Positions 1-8,313 of a stretch of 64,000 bases of DNA are shown piece by piece. Every line of letters begins with the position of its first letter. Position 1 is the stretch's first letter. The stretch is from the NCBI GenBank assembly GCA_964386005.1, contig CAYLSB010000010.1:1-64000 (forward strand), read 5' to 3'. Below the pieces are notes generated by a model, which was not told the DNA's origin, did not search any database, and saw nothing but the letters and a program-made list of their open reading frames with translations. The translations under genes were made by a program, and so were the position numbers. This DNA comes from FEN-1350 sp964386005 (GTDB lineage: Bacteria; Planctomycetota; Phycisphaerae; Sedimentisphaerales; Anaerohalosphaeraceae).

Positions 1-46
1 CTGGGTTGTATATAACTTCCTTTCCTTTGTCAAGAGAGAAGCCTAA

Positions 47-1552
47 TCATACACAAAGATAATCCTGTATGGATTCCTGTTCTGTATCGTTGCAGGAATC
101 GCATGGCTCTATTGGTTCTTCAACCCCAAGCCAACCATTTCCGTCAACTATGTCGAAAAATACAACGAACTCACCAAACCCGCTAATTACGATCCCAATG
201 AAAACGCATGGCTTATCTATGAAAAATATCTTCACATCCCACGAAATAGGCCTTATATCCTTGAGGACTTTCCTCTCAAACAGTCACTCCTCTCTGTAGA
301 ATATCATGAAAAACTCCTTCATTGGATGGAGCTATTTCAGAAGGACTGGGAATTTCTCCATCCTGCCTTTAGCAAATCTCAATGTTGGGTACCTTTGCAT
401 TCTAATGATCTTTGCACGGGATTCCTTTCTGGGATAACGAAAGAGCGATTAACGGGATTGTCAAAAGACATCCTTGTTCGTTCTCGGATTTTGATTATCC
501 AAGGCAATCTTGACGAAGCATTCGTTCCACTTTCTGATTACGTAAATATGATTGTTCAATGTAATGAATCAAATAATCCTGATCTCCAGCGATTAGCCCG
601 GGAAATGCGAATGGATCTAATGTCGACCCTCCGGACAATACTCTGGTATGATCCGGAGAATACCATATTGTTCGAATCCATTCATCGAGTCCTGAATTCC
701 TTGGAATCCCCCAAAACTGTTGATTTGAATATAATTCGCATGATAGCGGATGATAAACTTCAGCGGCTTTTTACAGATAATAACCATGATAATGGCCGGT
801 TGATCCCATAGCCCTTATTGACGAAGTACGGAATTAGAGGAAGATATATCGGGACACCTATGGGACGAAAAAAATGGTTGTCGTTGAATCATTGGAAATA
901 TTTATTAACAGATGTTGGACATCGCATAAATTATAACTTTTTTGTTTGTAAATCTGTGTTCTTTGGGGATGATCGGATCCAAACCAGAAATAAAATCGAT
1001 GCCGTTTTTCAGGACCTTAAAGAAAACACACAGCCTCATCCAATTCGTTTTTATGACTTGGCACAAAAACATTGCGGGTCTTTGAATTCCGGAAATCCGG
1101 CTTATTGGAATATTTTGGGAGCAAGCATTGGATCATACCTTGATATTTTCGATGATCAATTCGAAGATTTATCTGCTTCTGCCGGTCTGATGACAATCAT
1201 TGCGATCCAGGAGTTTTACAGTCAAAACCATCGGTATCCTGAAACGGTGGATGAACTGATGCAACAAGACTCGACATTGGACCTGCCAAAGGATCCCTTT
1301 AGCGGTAAATGGTTGGTTTATCGAAAGACAGACGATTCATTTGTTCTTTACAGTGTCGGGTATGATGGGAATGATGAAGGCGGAAGACTGAAGGATACAT
1401 ATTCTTACTATCGCGATGATTTTGTATATTGGCCCGTGGTCACTCCTCCACAATCTATGGATTTGCTGAAGAATACCTCTATTTATGCAGAACCGAATTC
1501 AGACTTCGATCTTGTCTTGTCAGTCGATCCGAATATAATACGTGCAAGATGA
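47..1552 (+). pseudogene. Membrane-anchored protein of unknown function, interrupted by an in-frame TAG
   Basis: One reading frame runs from just after a stop at 44-46 to the TGA at 1550-1552, broken only by TAG at 809-811. The N-terminus (62-125) encodes a hydrophobic anchor (ILYGFLFCIVAGIAWLYWFF), followed by a soluble helical region. After the TAG, the same frame continues with a domain containing SAGLMTIIAIQEFY, HRYPETVDEL and FVLYSVGYDGNDEGG, a pattern I associate with planctomycete hypothetical proteins. No ATG opens the frame before 326, so the true start may be the CTG at 65, lie behind a frameshift, or be lost at the window edge. TAG is an ordinary stop here (carB ends in TAG), so recoding is unlikely. 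The last 25 residues lie inside a repeat shared with the recJ upstream region and may not be native. Function unknown. Confidence 0.6.
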
Positions 1553-1947
1553 GTGATTCAAACCACGGAAGGTGATCTTGGATGTCGTCCGGTCAGAAGC
1601 TATCGAAAACCCATTGGAAGATACGCCCGGCCGTTATGCAGGCCGCGGAGTTGGCCCGCGGGCTCGGCACAAGCCCGATCCTGGCACAGGTTCTTGTCAA
1701 TCGCGGCATATCGACCGTCGAAGAGGCGAAGGTCTTTCTCAATCCAAAACTGACCGACCTGATCGAGCCGGAACGCATGCCGGGCGTCGAGACGGCCGTG
1801 CGGCGGGTTGTACAGGCCCTGCGGCAAGAGGAGCCAATCTGCGTCTATGGCGACTATGATGTCGATGGCATCACGGGCGTTTCGATCCTGTGGTACCTCT
1901 TGACCCTGCTCGGCGGCAAGATTGATTACGACATCCCCCACCGCATC
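1475..1947 (+). repeat. Left copy of a 473-bp direct repeat (recJ promoter and 5' end)
   Basis: Bases 1475-1947 match 39540-40012 at a constant offset of 38,065 with two mismatches: 1483 (t versus c) and 1930 (g versus t). The core 1484-1929 is identical as far as I read it. Both mismatches lie near the ends of the match. The repeat covers the 3' tail of the upstream gene, a promoter, a ribosome binding site and 122 codons of recJ. Similarity stops abruptly at 1948, 17 bases before the -35 box of the next gene. Confidence 0.93.
1512..1539 (+). promoter_or_regulatory. Duplicated recJ promoter, left copy
   Basis: TTGTCT at 1512-1517 and a perfect TATAAT at 1534-1539 are separated by 16 bases. 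A strong ribosome binding site (GGAAGGTGA, 1566-1574) precedes the ATG at 1582. The promoter lies within what is also the last coding stretch of the upstream open frame. It is identical to the copy before full-length recJ. Confidence 0.6.
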
Positions 1948-1992
1948 CATTCCGGTAATTTGGCTTGCCCGGATGACTCGACGATGGTATAA
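1582..1992 (+). pseudogene. recJ: Truncated RecJ N-terminal fragment
   Basis: This frame encodes the first 122 residues of the complete RecJ at 39647 with one change (Tyr117 to Asp), then 14 unrelated residues before a stop at 1990-1992. It keeps the first DHH-family motif (DYDVDG, residues 91-96) but lacks the remaining metal-binding motifs and the DHHA1 substrate-binding domain, so it cannot be an active nuclease. The promoter and ribosome binding site are intact, so a 136-residue peptide may still be made. Its stop codon overlaps the -10 box of the following gene. Confidence 0.88.
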
Positions 1993-1993
1993 T
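1965..1993 (+). promoter_or_regulatory. Promoter of the aldo/keto reductase gene
   Basis: TTGCCC (1965-1970), a 17-base spacer and a perfect TATAAT (1988-1993) precede the ATG at 2046. AAAGGA at 2034-2039 is the likely ribosome binding site. The repeat junction at 1947/1948 lies immediately upstream, so the promoter belongs to the inserted side of the junction. Confidence 0.62.
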
Positions 1994-2045
1994 TTCATTT
2001 CAACGTGGATCGAATATCGAAACCGGAATTGCGAAAGGACAGGAT

Positions 2046-3152
2046 ATGAGCGATCACACATTGTCACGTCGGGATTTTCTTCGCGATGGCACGCTGGCCA
2101 CGGCGGGTTTGGCGGCGGGGCTGGCGACCGTAACCCATTCATCGCTTTTTGCCTCGGATAATCCGGAAATCCCCAAGACCCGAAGCTACAATTCCGACAT
2201 GGAGTACCGGCGCCTCGGCAAAACCGGCCTGTGGATCTCGGCGGTCTGTCTGGGCGGGCACTGGAAACGGGTGGACAAGGTTCTTGCCAAGGCCTTCGAT
2301 AATCCCGGTTGGCTTTCGGCCGGCCTGGACGATCCCGCATTTCTCAAAAACCGCACCGATGTCGTCAGCCGATGCCTCGAAGTCGGAATCAACTATATCG
2401 ACGCCTGCACAACCGAAGAAATCGAAACCTACTGCAAGGCCCTCAAAGGCCGTCGCGACAAGGTGTATCTCGGCTGTTCCTGGTTCCAGAAGGAAATGCG
2501 GTTTGAAGGATTTCGCACGACCAAGGCACTGCTGAATACCCTCGACGAGGGGATGAAAAAAAACAATCTCGATTATGTCGATCTGTGGCGGATTACGCTT
2601 CACGAGCAGAGCGGCCAGCACACCCAGAAAGAAATCGAGCAGATGATCAAAGCACTGGAGACGGCAAAAAAGCAGGGCAAAGCCCGCTTCGTCGGATTCT
2701 CCTCGCACGACCGGCCGCACATCAAGAAGCTGATCGAAACCTATTCGAACATCGTCGATGTCGTCGTCACGCCGTACACGGCCATGAGCAAGGAACTGCC
2801 CAAGGACAGCTTATTCGAGGCCATTCGCACGCACAATATCGGCGTCTTCGGCATCAAGCCCTTTGCCAGCGGCTCGTTGTTTGCCGGCGACGGAACACCG
2901 GGCCACGCCCAGGAACCGGAAGACCACAAACGAGCGAGAATGGCGATCCGAAATATCCTGTGCAACCCCGCCATCACCGCGCCGATTCCCGGACTGGCGA
3001 CCCCGGCGCAGGTGGACAATCTCGTTAGCGCGCTGGGCGAACGCCGCCAGTTGGATGTGGCCGAAGCCAGACATCTGGAACAGGCGATGGATCAGGCGTT
3101 TGCGAATCTTCCACCCGATTATCATTGGCTTCGCGACTGGAAGTATGTGTGA
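2046..3152 (+). CDS. Tat-exported aldo/keto reductase family protein
   Basis: This 368-residue protein begins with a twin-arginine signal (LSRRDFLRDG, then an alanine-rich hydrophobic stretch), so it is predicted to be exported folded. The mature part opens with MEYRRLGKTGLWISAVCLGG, the classic aldo/keto reductase N-terminus. It continues with barrel motifs including YVDLWRITLHE, ARFVGFSSHDR and a late ITAPIPGLATPAQVDNLVSAL segment that fits the cofactor-binding end of the barrel. The usual catalytic Tyr environment (INYIDACTTEE) is altered from the canonical D-x-x-x-Y, so the activity is uncertain. Family members normally reduce carbonyls with NADPH in the cytosol, which makes Tat export notable. 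The next gene, a multihaem cytochrome, starts 44 bases downstream on the same strand. Confidence 0.86.
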   Translation: MSDHTLSRRDFLRDGTLATAGLAAGLATVTHSSLFASDNPEIPKTRSYNSDMEYRRLGKTGLWISAVCLGGHWKRVDKVLAKAFDNPGWLSAGLDDPAFLKNRTDVVSRCLEVGINYIDACTTEEIETYCKALKGRRDKVYLGCSWFQKEMRFEGFRTTKALLNTLDEGMKKNNLDYVDLWRITLHEQSGQHTQKEIEQMIKALETAKKQGKARFVGFSSHDRPHIKKLIETYSNIVDVVVTPYTAMSKELPKDSLFEAIRTHNIGVFGIKPFASGSLFAGDGTPGHAQEPEDHKRARMAIRNILCNPAITAPIPGLATPAQVDNLVSALGERRQLDVAEARHLEQAMDQAFANLPPDYHWLRDWKYV

Positions 3153-3196
3153 GATTCAAACGGTCGGATGGAAACATCTGTGAGGGGAGCGGATCT

Positions 3197-3697
3197 ATGC
3201 GATGGTCTGGCCGGGTTAGACGGTTCCTGCCGGTGGTTCTGATTCTGTCTGTTATGGGGTGTAAATCGAATGAATCTCCGATTTCGAAATCCCCCTCAGT
3301 CGGTTCCGGATATGTTCCTCCGAAGATCACCAAGGCGATCGATCCCGTGGATAACAGCCGCTGCCATGTCTGCCATATCAACTATTACGACGAACTCCTT
3401 GCGGCCGGTCATGCCCTCAGGGGCGTATCCTGCGAAACCTGTCACGGTCCGTCGAACGCCCATTGCGCCGATGAAAACAATATCACCGCACCGGACCGGA
3501 TGTACGGGCCGGAAACGATCGATCCCGGATGTGCCCATTGCCATGATTTTCTAACCTTGACCGCCAGCAATCATGGGCTGTATCTGGTCGGCGAAGAACC
3601 GCACAAACAATCCTGCGTCGACTGCCACGGAAAACACAAGCTTCCGTTCCGCAACCGAATCTGGGACAAGGCCACCGGCAAGCTGATCAAGGGGTAA
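3197..3697 (+). CDS. Tetrahaem c-type cytochrome lipoprotein
   Basis: The predicted product has 166 residues. The start at 3197 is chosen because GAGGGGAG lies just upstream and a lipoprotein signal follows directly (hydrophobic VVLILSVMG, then lipidated Cys22). Four CxxCH haem sites are visible: CHVCH (56-60), CETCH (79-83), CAHCH (112-116) and CVDCH (140-144), with extra histidines (72, 89, 126, 136) that could be distal ligands. It resembles small cytochrome c3/NapC/NrfH-associated electron carriers but has no transmembrane helix beyond the signal. It is probably a membrane-tethered periplasmic electron carrier. Proximity to the Tat-exported reductase suggests, but does not prove, a shared redox role. 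Confidence 0.85.
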   Translation: MRWSGRVRRFLPVVLILSVMGCKSNESPISKSPSVGSGYVPPKITKAIDPVDNSRCHVCHINYYDELLAAGHALRGVSCETCHGPSNAHCADENNITAPDRMYGPETIDPGCAHCHDFLTLTASNHGLYLVGEEPHKQSCVDCHGKHKLPFRNRIWDKATGKLIKG

Positions 3698-3795
3698 TTC
3701 CTGTTTCAACAAATTTGTCGACAGGTCAAAAACGCGATACGGGTAAAACACAAACAAAAAAGTTGGCGAAACCGCGTCTCGACACCTGATTTCTG

Positions 3796-3825
3796 TTGCG
3801 ATCAGGAACCGAGGTGGATTATAAT
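3796..3825 (+). promoter_or_regulatory. Promoter of carBA
   Basis: TTGCGA (3796-3801) and a perfect TATAAT (3820-3825) are separated by 18 bases, about 70 bases before the carB ATG. No arginine or pyrimidine operator was recognised in the 198-base gap. Confidence 0.58.
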
Positions 3826-3895
3826 CCTGCGGTTACAACAGTAATGGTGGGGAATCCCTGAATCGAGAATCGGGGTGATACTATAGGATAGCGGT

Positions 3896-6800
3896 ATGCC
3901 GAAACGGAAAGACATACATAAGATACTGATCATCGGGTCCGGGCCGATCGTCATCGGTCAGGCCTGCGAATTTGATTATTCCGGTGCCCAGGCCTGCAAG
4001 GTGCTTCGGCAACAGGGCTATCAGGTTGTTTTGGTCAACAGCAATCCCGCCACGATTATGACCGATCCGGAACTGGCCGATCGGACATACATTGAACCGA
4101 TTACCCCGGATATCGTTGAAAAAATCATCGCTGCCGAACGGCCCGACAGTTTATTGCCCACCCTCGGAGGCCAGACCGGCCTCAATACCGCCGTGGCTCT
4201 GGCCGAAAGGGGGATTCTCGAGAAATACAATGTCCGACTGCTGGGAGCCAATCTGGAATCGATCCGTCGTGCGGAGGAACGGGACCGTTTTAAGAAGATC
4301 ATTCAGGATATCGGTCTGGAGGTACCCCAAAGCGGTTATGCTCATTCCTGGCAGGAGGCACAGGAGATTGTCAAGATCACCGGTTTTCCCGCCATTATCC
4401 GACCGTCCTATACTCTCGGAGGCATGGGCGGGAGTATTGCCTACAATATGGAGGAATATGAAAAGTATATCGCCTGGGGACTGAATCTCAGCCCCAGCCA
4501 TCAGGTCCTCGTCGAAGAATCCGTTATCGGCTGGAAGGAATTCGAGCTGGAAGTCATGCGCGACGGCAAGGACAATGTCGTGATCGTCTGTTCGATTGAG
4601 AACCTCGATCCGATGGGAATCCATACCGGTGACAGCATCACCGTTGCGCCCGCACAGACGCTGACGGATCGGGAATACCAGGTCATGCGGGATTCGGCGA
4701 TCAAGATCATCCGCGCTATCGGAGTCGAGACGGGCGGCTCGAACATCCAGTTCGCTGTGCACCCGACAACGGGTCGGCAGTATGTCATCGAGATGAATCC
4801 CCGCGTGTCCCGGAGTTCGGCGCTGGCCTCCAAGGCGACCGGTTTTCCCATCGCCAAGATGGCCTCGCTGCTGGCGGTCGGATTCACTCTGGACGAAATC
4901 CCGAACGACATCACAAAGAAGACGCCCGCGTGCTTTGAGCCGACCATCGACTATTGCGTCGTCAAATGGCCGCGGTTTACGTTCGAGAAATTCCCGCAGA
5001 CCAAGCCCGAACTGGGCATCCAGATGAAATCCGTCGGCGAAGCGATGGCCATCGGCCGCACCTTCAAGGAGTCGATGCACAAGGCCATTCGATCGATGGA
5101 AATTAACCGCTACTCTCTCGACGCGCGGCATATCGATGCGTCGATGACCAACGAACGCCTTATCGAAATCCTTCGTACCACCCGCTGGGATCGGATGTGG
5201 TATCTGGCCGAGGCCCTGCGGCGGGGGATCTCCGTAGCGGAGATCTACGAATGCACGCGAATCGATCCGTGGTTTCTGGAAAATATCCGAGAGATTGTCG
5301 AGTTCGAAACGAAAATCAAGTCCATCCCAAAGCTGGCGGACTATGACGCCCAAACCCTGCGGCAGTCCAAGGAACTGGGGTTTGGCGATCGGTATATGGC
5401 TTCCCTGCTGGGAGTTTCCGAACCGGAATTCCGCCGTTACCGCGTAAGCAACCATGTGCGGTCGGTTTTCAAGAGGGTCGATACCTGCGGCGCCGAATTT
5501 GAGGCCGACACCCCGTATCTCTATTCCACCTGCGAATCCGAGTGCGAAGCCAACCCGACACAGCGGAGAAAAGTCATGATCCTCGGCGGCGGCCCCAACC
5601 GGATCGGCCAGGGGATCGAGTTTGACTATTGTTGCGTTCATGCCGCTTTCGCGCTCAAGGAAATCGGCGTCGAATCGATTATGGTCAATTGCAATCCGGA
5701 AACCGTCAGTACCGACTACGACACATCCGATCGCCTCTATTTTGAGCCGGTGACCTTCGAGGATGTGATGAATATCGTCGAGACCGAAAAGCCCGATGGG
5801 GTGATCGTGCAGTTTGGCGGCCAGACTCCGCTCAAACTGGCTGAATCCCTGCACAAAGCCGGCGTCAAGATCATCGGCACCAGCCCTGAAAGCATCGCGC
5901 TGGCCGAAGACCGCAAGCTCTTCAACGAACTGGTCGATCGTCTCGGCTTCAAGCAGCCCGCCAGTGGCACGGCCATGTCCTACGAGGAAACGCTTCAGAT
6001 CGCCGACAAGCTCGGATATCCGCTGCTGGTTCGTCCCTCGTTCGTTCTCGGCGGTCGGGCAATGGAGATCGTCCACGATGAATCGTCACTCAAGGCCTGC
6101 GTGGATAAGGCGCTGGAAGTCTCCGAAGAGCATCCCATCCTCGTCGATCAGTTCCTCGACGACGCCGCCGAACTGGATGTCGATGCCATCTGCGATGGAA
6201 AGCAGGTTGTCATCGGCGGCATTATGGAGCACATTGAAGAAGCCGGAATCCACTCCGGCGACAGCGCTTGTTCTCTTCCTCCGTTTTCGCTGTCCCCGGC
6301 GTTGCTCGAAGAGGTCAAGCGTCAAACCCGGCTATTGGCGATAGCCCTGAAGGTCTGCGGTCTGATTAACATCCAATTCGCAGTAAAAAACGATGAAATC
6401 TATATTCTCGAGGTTAATCCTCGTGCATCGCGAACCGTCCCCTTTGTCAGCAAGGCCATCGGCGTTCCTCTGGCCAAGCTTGCCGCCAAGGTCATGGCCG
6501 GTAAGACCCTTGATGAATTGGGCTTTACCCGGGAAATCCGGCGGAATCATTTTTCCGTCAAGGAAGCCGTCTTTCCGTTCCTGAAATTTCCCGGAGCCGA
6601 CCCTCTTCTCGGCCCGGAGATGCTTTCCACCGGCGAAGTCATGGGGTTGTCGGACGAATTCGGGCTTGCCTACGCCAAGTCACAGATTGCCGCAGGCAAC
6701 ATCCTGCCTCTGTCGGGTACCGTTTTTTTGAGCGTTAAGGATCAGGACAAAGCCCGCGCGGTGGATGTCGCTCGGCACTTGTTCGAAATGGGTTTCAAGA

Positions 6801-7108
6801 TCATGGCCACCAAGGGCACCTGCATCGCCCTGATCCAAAACGACATTCCCTCGGAGTTTGTTCTGAAAATGAGCGAAGGCAGGCCGAATATTGTGGACAT
6901 GATCATCAACGGCAGGATCGACCTGATCCTCAACTCCGCCGTCGGAAAAAAATCCATCGTCGATTCGTTCGCGATTCGCCGAACCGCTCTGGACCGGCAG
7001 GTACCCTATATGACCACAATTCGCGGCGCGATGGCGGTCGTCAAGGCCATTGCCGCCATGAAACACAAATCGCTGGAGGTCAAACCCATCCAGATGTATT
7101 ACGAATAG
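3896..7108 (+). CDS. carB: Carbamoyl-phosphate synthase large subunit
   Basis: At 1070 residues this is the full length of the family. It makes carbamoyl phosphate from ammonia (delivered by CarA), bicarbonate and two ATP, for pyrimidines and arginine. The N-terminal half starts with KILIIGSGPIVIGQACEFDY and has GGQTGLNTAVAL. The duplicated second half starts near residue 560 with VMILGGGPNRIGQGIEFDY and has IVQFGGQTPLKLA. Both ATP-grasp units show the expected VNPR-type motifs (IEMNPRVSRSSALASKATG and ILEVNPRASRTVPFVSKAIG). The C-terminal 130 residues form the MGS-like allosteric domain. carA follows after one base, so the order is carB-carA, the reverse of the usual carAB operon. Confidence 0.98.
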   Translation: MPKRKDIHKILIIGSGPIVIGQACEFDYSGAQACKVLRQQGYQVVLVNSNPATIMTDPELADRTYIEPITPDIVEKIIAAERPDSLLPTLGGQTGLNTAVALAERGILEKYNVRLLGANLESIRRAEERDRFKKIIQDIGLEVPQSGYAHSWQEAQEIVKITGFPAIIRPSYTLGGMGGSIAYNMEEYEKYIAWGLNLSPSHQVLVEESVIGWKEFELEVMRDGKDNVVIVCSIENLDPMGIHTGDSITVAPAQTLTDREYQVMRDSAIKIIRAIGVETGGSNIQFAVHPTTGRQYVIEMNPRVSRSSALASKATGFPIAKMASLLAVGFTLDEIPNDITKKTPACFEPTIDYCVVKWPRFTFEKFPQTKPELGIQMKSVGEAMAIGRTFKESMHKAIRSMEINRYSLDARHIDASMTNERLIEILRTTRWDRMWYLAEALRRGISVAEIYECTRIDPWFLENIREIVEFETKIKSIPKLADYDAQTLRQSKELGFGDRYMASLLGVSEPEFRRYRVSNHVRSVFKRVDTCGAEFEADTPYLYSTCESECEANPTQRRKVMILGGGPNRIGQGIEFDYCCVHAAFALKEIGVESIMVNCNPETVSTDYDTSDRLYFEPVTFEDVMNIVETEKPDGVIVQFGGQTPLKLAESLHKAGVKIIGTSPESIALAEDRKLFNELVDRLGFKQPASGTAMSYEETLQIADKLGYPLLVRPSFVLGGRAMEIVHDESSLKACVDKALEVSEEHPILVDQFLDDAAELDVDAICDGKQVVIGGIMEHIEEAGIHSGDSACSLPPFSLSPALLEEVKRQTRLLAIALKVCGLINIQFAVKNDEIYILEVNPRASRTVPFVSKAIGVPLAKLAAKVMAGKTLDELGFTREIRRNHFSVKEAVFPFLKFPGADPLLGPEMLSTGEVMGLSDEFGLAYAKSQIAAGNILPLSGTVFLSVKDQDKARAVDVARHLFEMGFKIMATKGTCIALIQNDIPSEFVLKMSEGRPNIVDMIINGRIDLILNSAVGKKSIVDSFAIRRTALDRQVPYMTTIRGAMAVVKAIAAMKHKSLEVKPIQMYYE

Positions 7109-7109
7109 G

Positions 7110-8240
7110 ATGAATATGAAGGCGATTCTTCTACTGGAAGACGGAACAGCGTTCGAAGGCAACGCCTTCGGGGCCAGGGGTATTCGTTGCGGCGAGGTGG
7201 TCTTTAACACGTCGATGACCGGTTACCAGGAAATCCTGACCGATCCGTCGTATCACGAGCAGATCATTACAATGACGTATCCGCTCATCGGCAATTACGG
7301 TACCAGTTCGGACGATTGGGAGTCCCGAAAAATCTTCGCCGCCGGTTTCGTCGTCAAGCAGAACTGTCCGATACCCAGCAACTGGCGAAGTTCGCGCAAT
7401 CTGGATGAGTATCTTGCATCCAGCGATGTCGTCGGCATCGAAGGCATCGATACGCGAAAGCTGGTCCGCCATATCCGCACGCAAGGGGCGATGCGCGGCA
7501 TTCTGTCCTCCGCTGAATTGGATATTCGTCGCCTTCGCGATCGGCTCGATCAATACCCCGGTCTGGTCGGGCGCGATATTGTCCGCGATGTCACCATCGA
7601 CAAGGAATACTCCTGGGACAAAGGCGTTGTCGATGTCATCACCGGTCAGGAATGCAAGCCGATCCCCGCATATAAAGTCGTTGCCTACGATTACGGCATG
7701 AAACTCAATATTCTTCGTCTGTTGCGTACGCATGGCTGCGACGTGACGGTTGTTCCCGCATCGACCCCGGCCGCCGATGTCCTTGCCCGCAAGCCCGACG
7801 GGGTTTTTCTCAGCAACGGTCCCGGCGATCCCGCCGCCGTCGAGTACGCCATCCGGGCGATTCGCGATCTGCTGGGCAAGATTCCCATTTTCGGTATCTG
7901 TCTGGGTCATCAGCTTCTGGGACTGGCGCTGGGAGCGACAACCTACAAGCTCAAGTTCGGCCACCGCGGAGCTAACCATCCCGTCAAGAATCTCCATACC
8001 GGCGTCATCGAGATCACCAGCCAAAACCACGGTTTCTGCGTGGATATGGATTCCCTCAAGGGCCGCGATGTCGAGTTGACCCACCTCAATCTCAACGACC
8101 GGACCGTCGAGGGTATCCGCTGCGAAAAGCTCCGGGCCTTCTCCGTGCAATATCACCCGGAAGCGGCGCCGGGTCCGCACGATTCACGATATCTCTTCGA
8201 GGATTTTACACGGCTGATGGATCGAAACCGAATCATCTAA
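7110..8240 (+). CDS. carA: Carbamoyl-phosphate synthase small (glutaminase) subunit
   Basis: The 376-residue glutaminase hydrolyses glutamine and channels ammonia to CarB. The N-terminal CarA-specific domain shows GEVVFNTSMTGYQEILTDPS and GIEGIDTRKLVRHIR. The class I amidotransferase domain has the nucleophile elbow GICLGHQ (Cys264) and the QYHPEA motif (His349, Glu351). The start is either ATG 7110 or the in-frame ATG 7116. With one base between it and carB the two are certainly co-transcribed and probably translationally coupled. Nothing is missing from the active site. Confidence 0.98.
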   Translation: MNMKAILLLEDGTAFEGNAFGARGIRCGEVVFNTSMTGYQEILTDPSYHEQIITMTYPLIGNYGTSSDDWESRKIFAAGFVVKQNCPIPSNWRSSRNLDEYLASSDVVGIEGIDTRKLVRHIRTQGAMRGILSSAELDIRRLRDRLDQYPGLVGRDIVRDVTIDKEYSWDKGVVDVITGQECKPIPAYKVVAYDYGMKLNILRLLRTHGCDVTVVPASTPAADVLARKPDGVFLSNGPGDPAAVEYAIRAIRDLLGKIPIFGICLGHQLLGLALGATTYKLKFGHRGANHPVKNLHTGVIEITSQNHGFCVDMDSLKGRDVELTHLNLNDRTVEGIRCEKLRAFSVQYHPEAAPGPHDSRYLFEDFTRLMDRNRII

Positions 8241-8313
8241 GTCATGAATTTCAAGGGATCTTTGCCCATCCCGAACGATTCAGAGATAATGATCCATGGA
8301 AAGGGCTGAATCA

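Noticed and set aside
809..811. Reading TAG as an amino acid
   Set aside because: carB and the propeller gene at 20357 end in TAG at their expected lengths, so TAG is a normal stop in this genome.
1600..2340. Long minus-strand open frame over the truncated recJ and aldo/keto reductase
   Set aside because: It is antisense to genes with clear motifs and has no domain, signal or RBS of its own.
4151..6076. 641-codon open frame on the minus strand inside carB
   Set aside because: This is a shadow of high-GC carB coding; the plus-strand frame encodes a complete, conserved enzyme.
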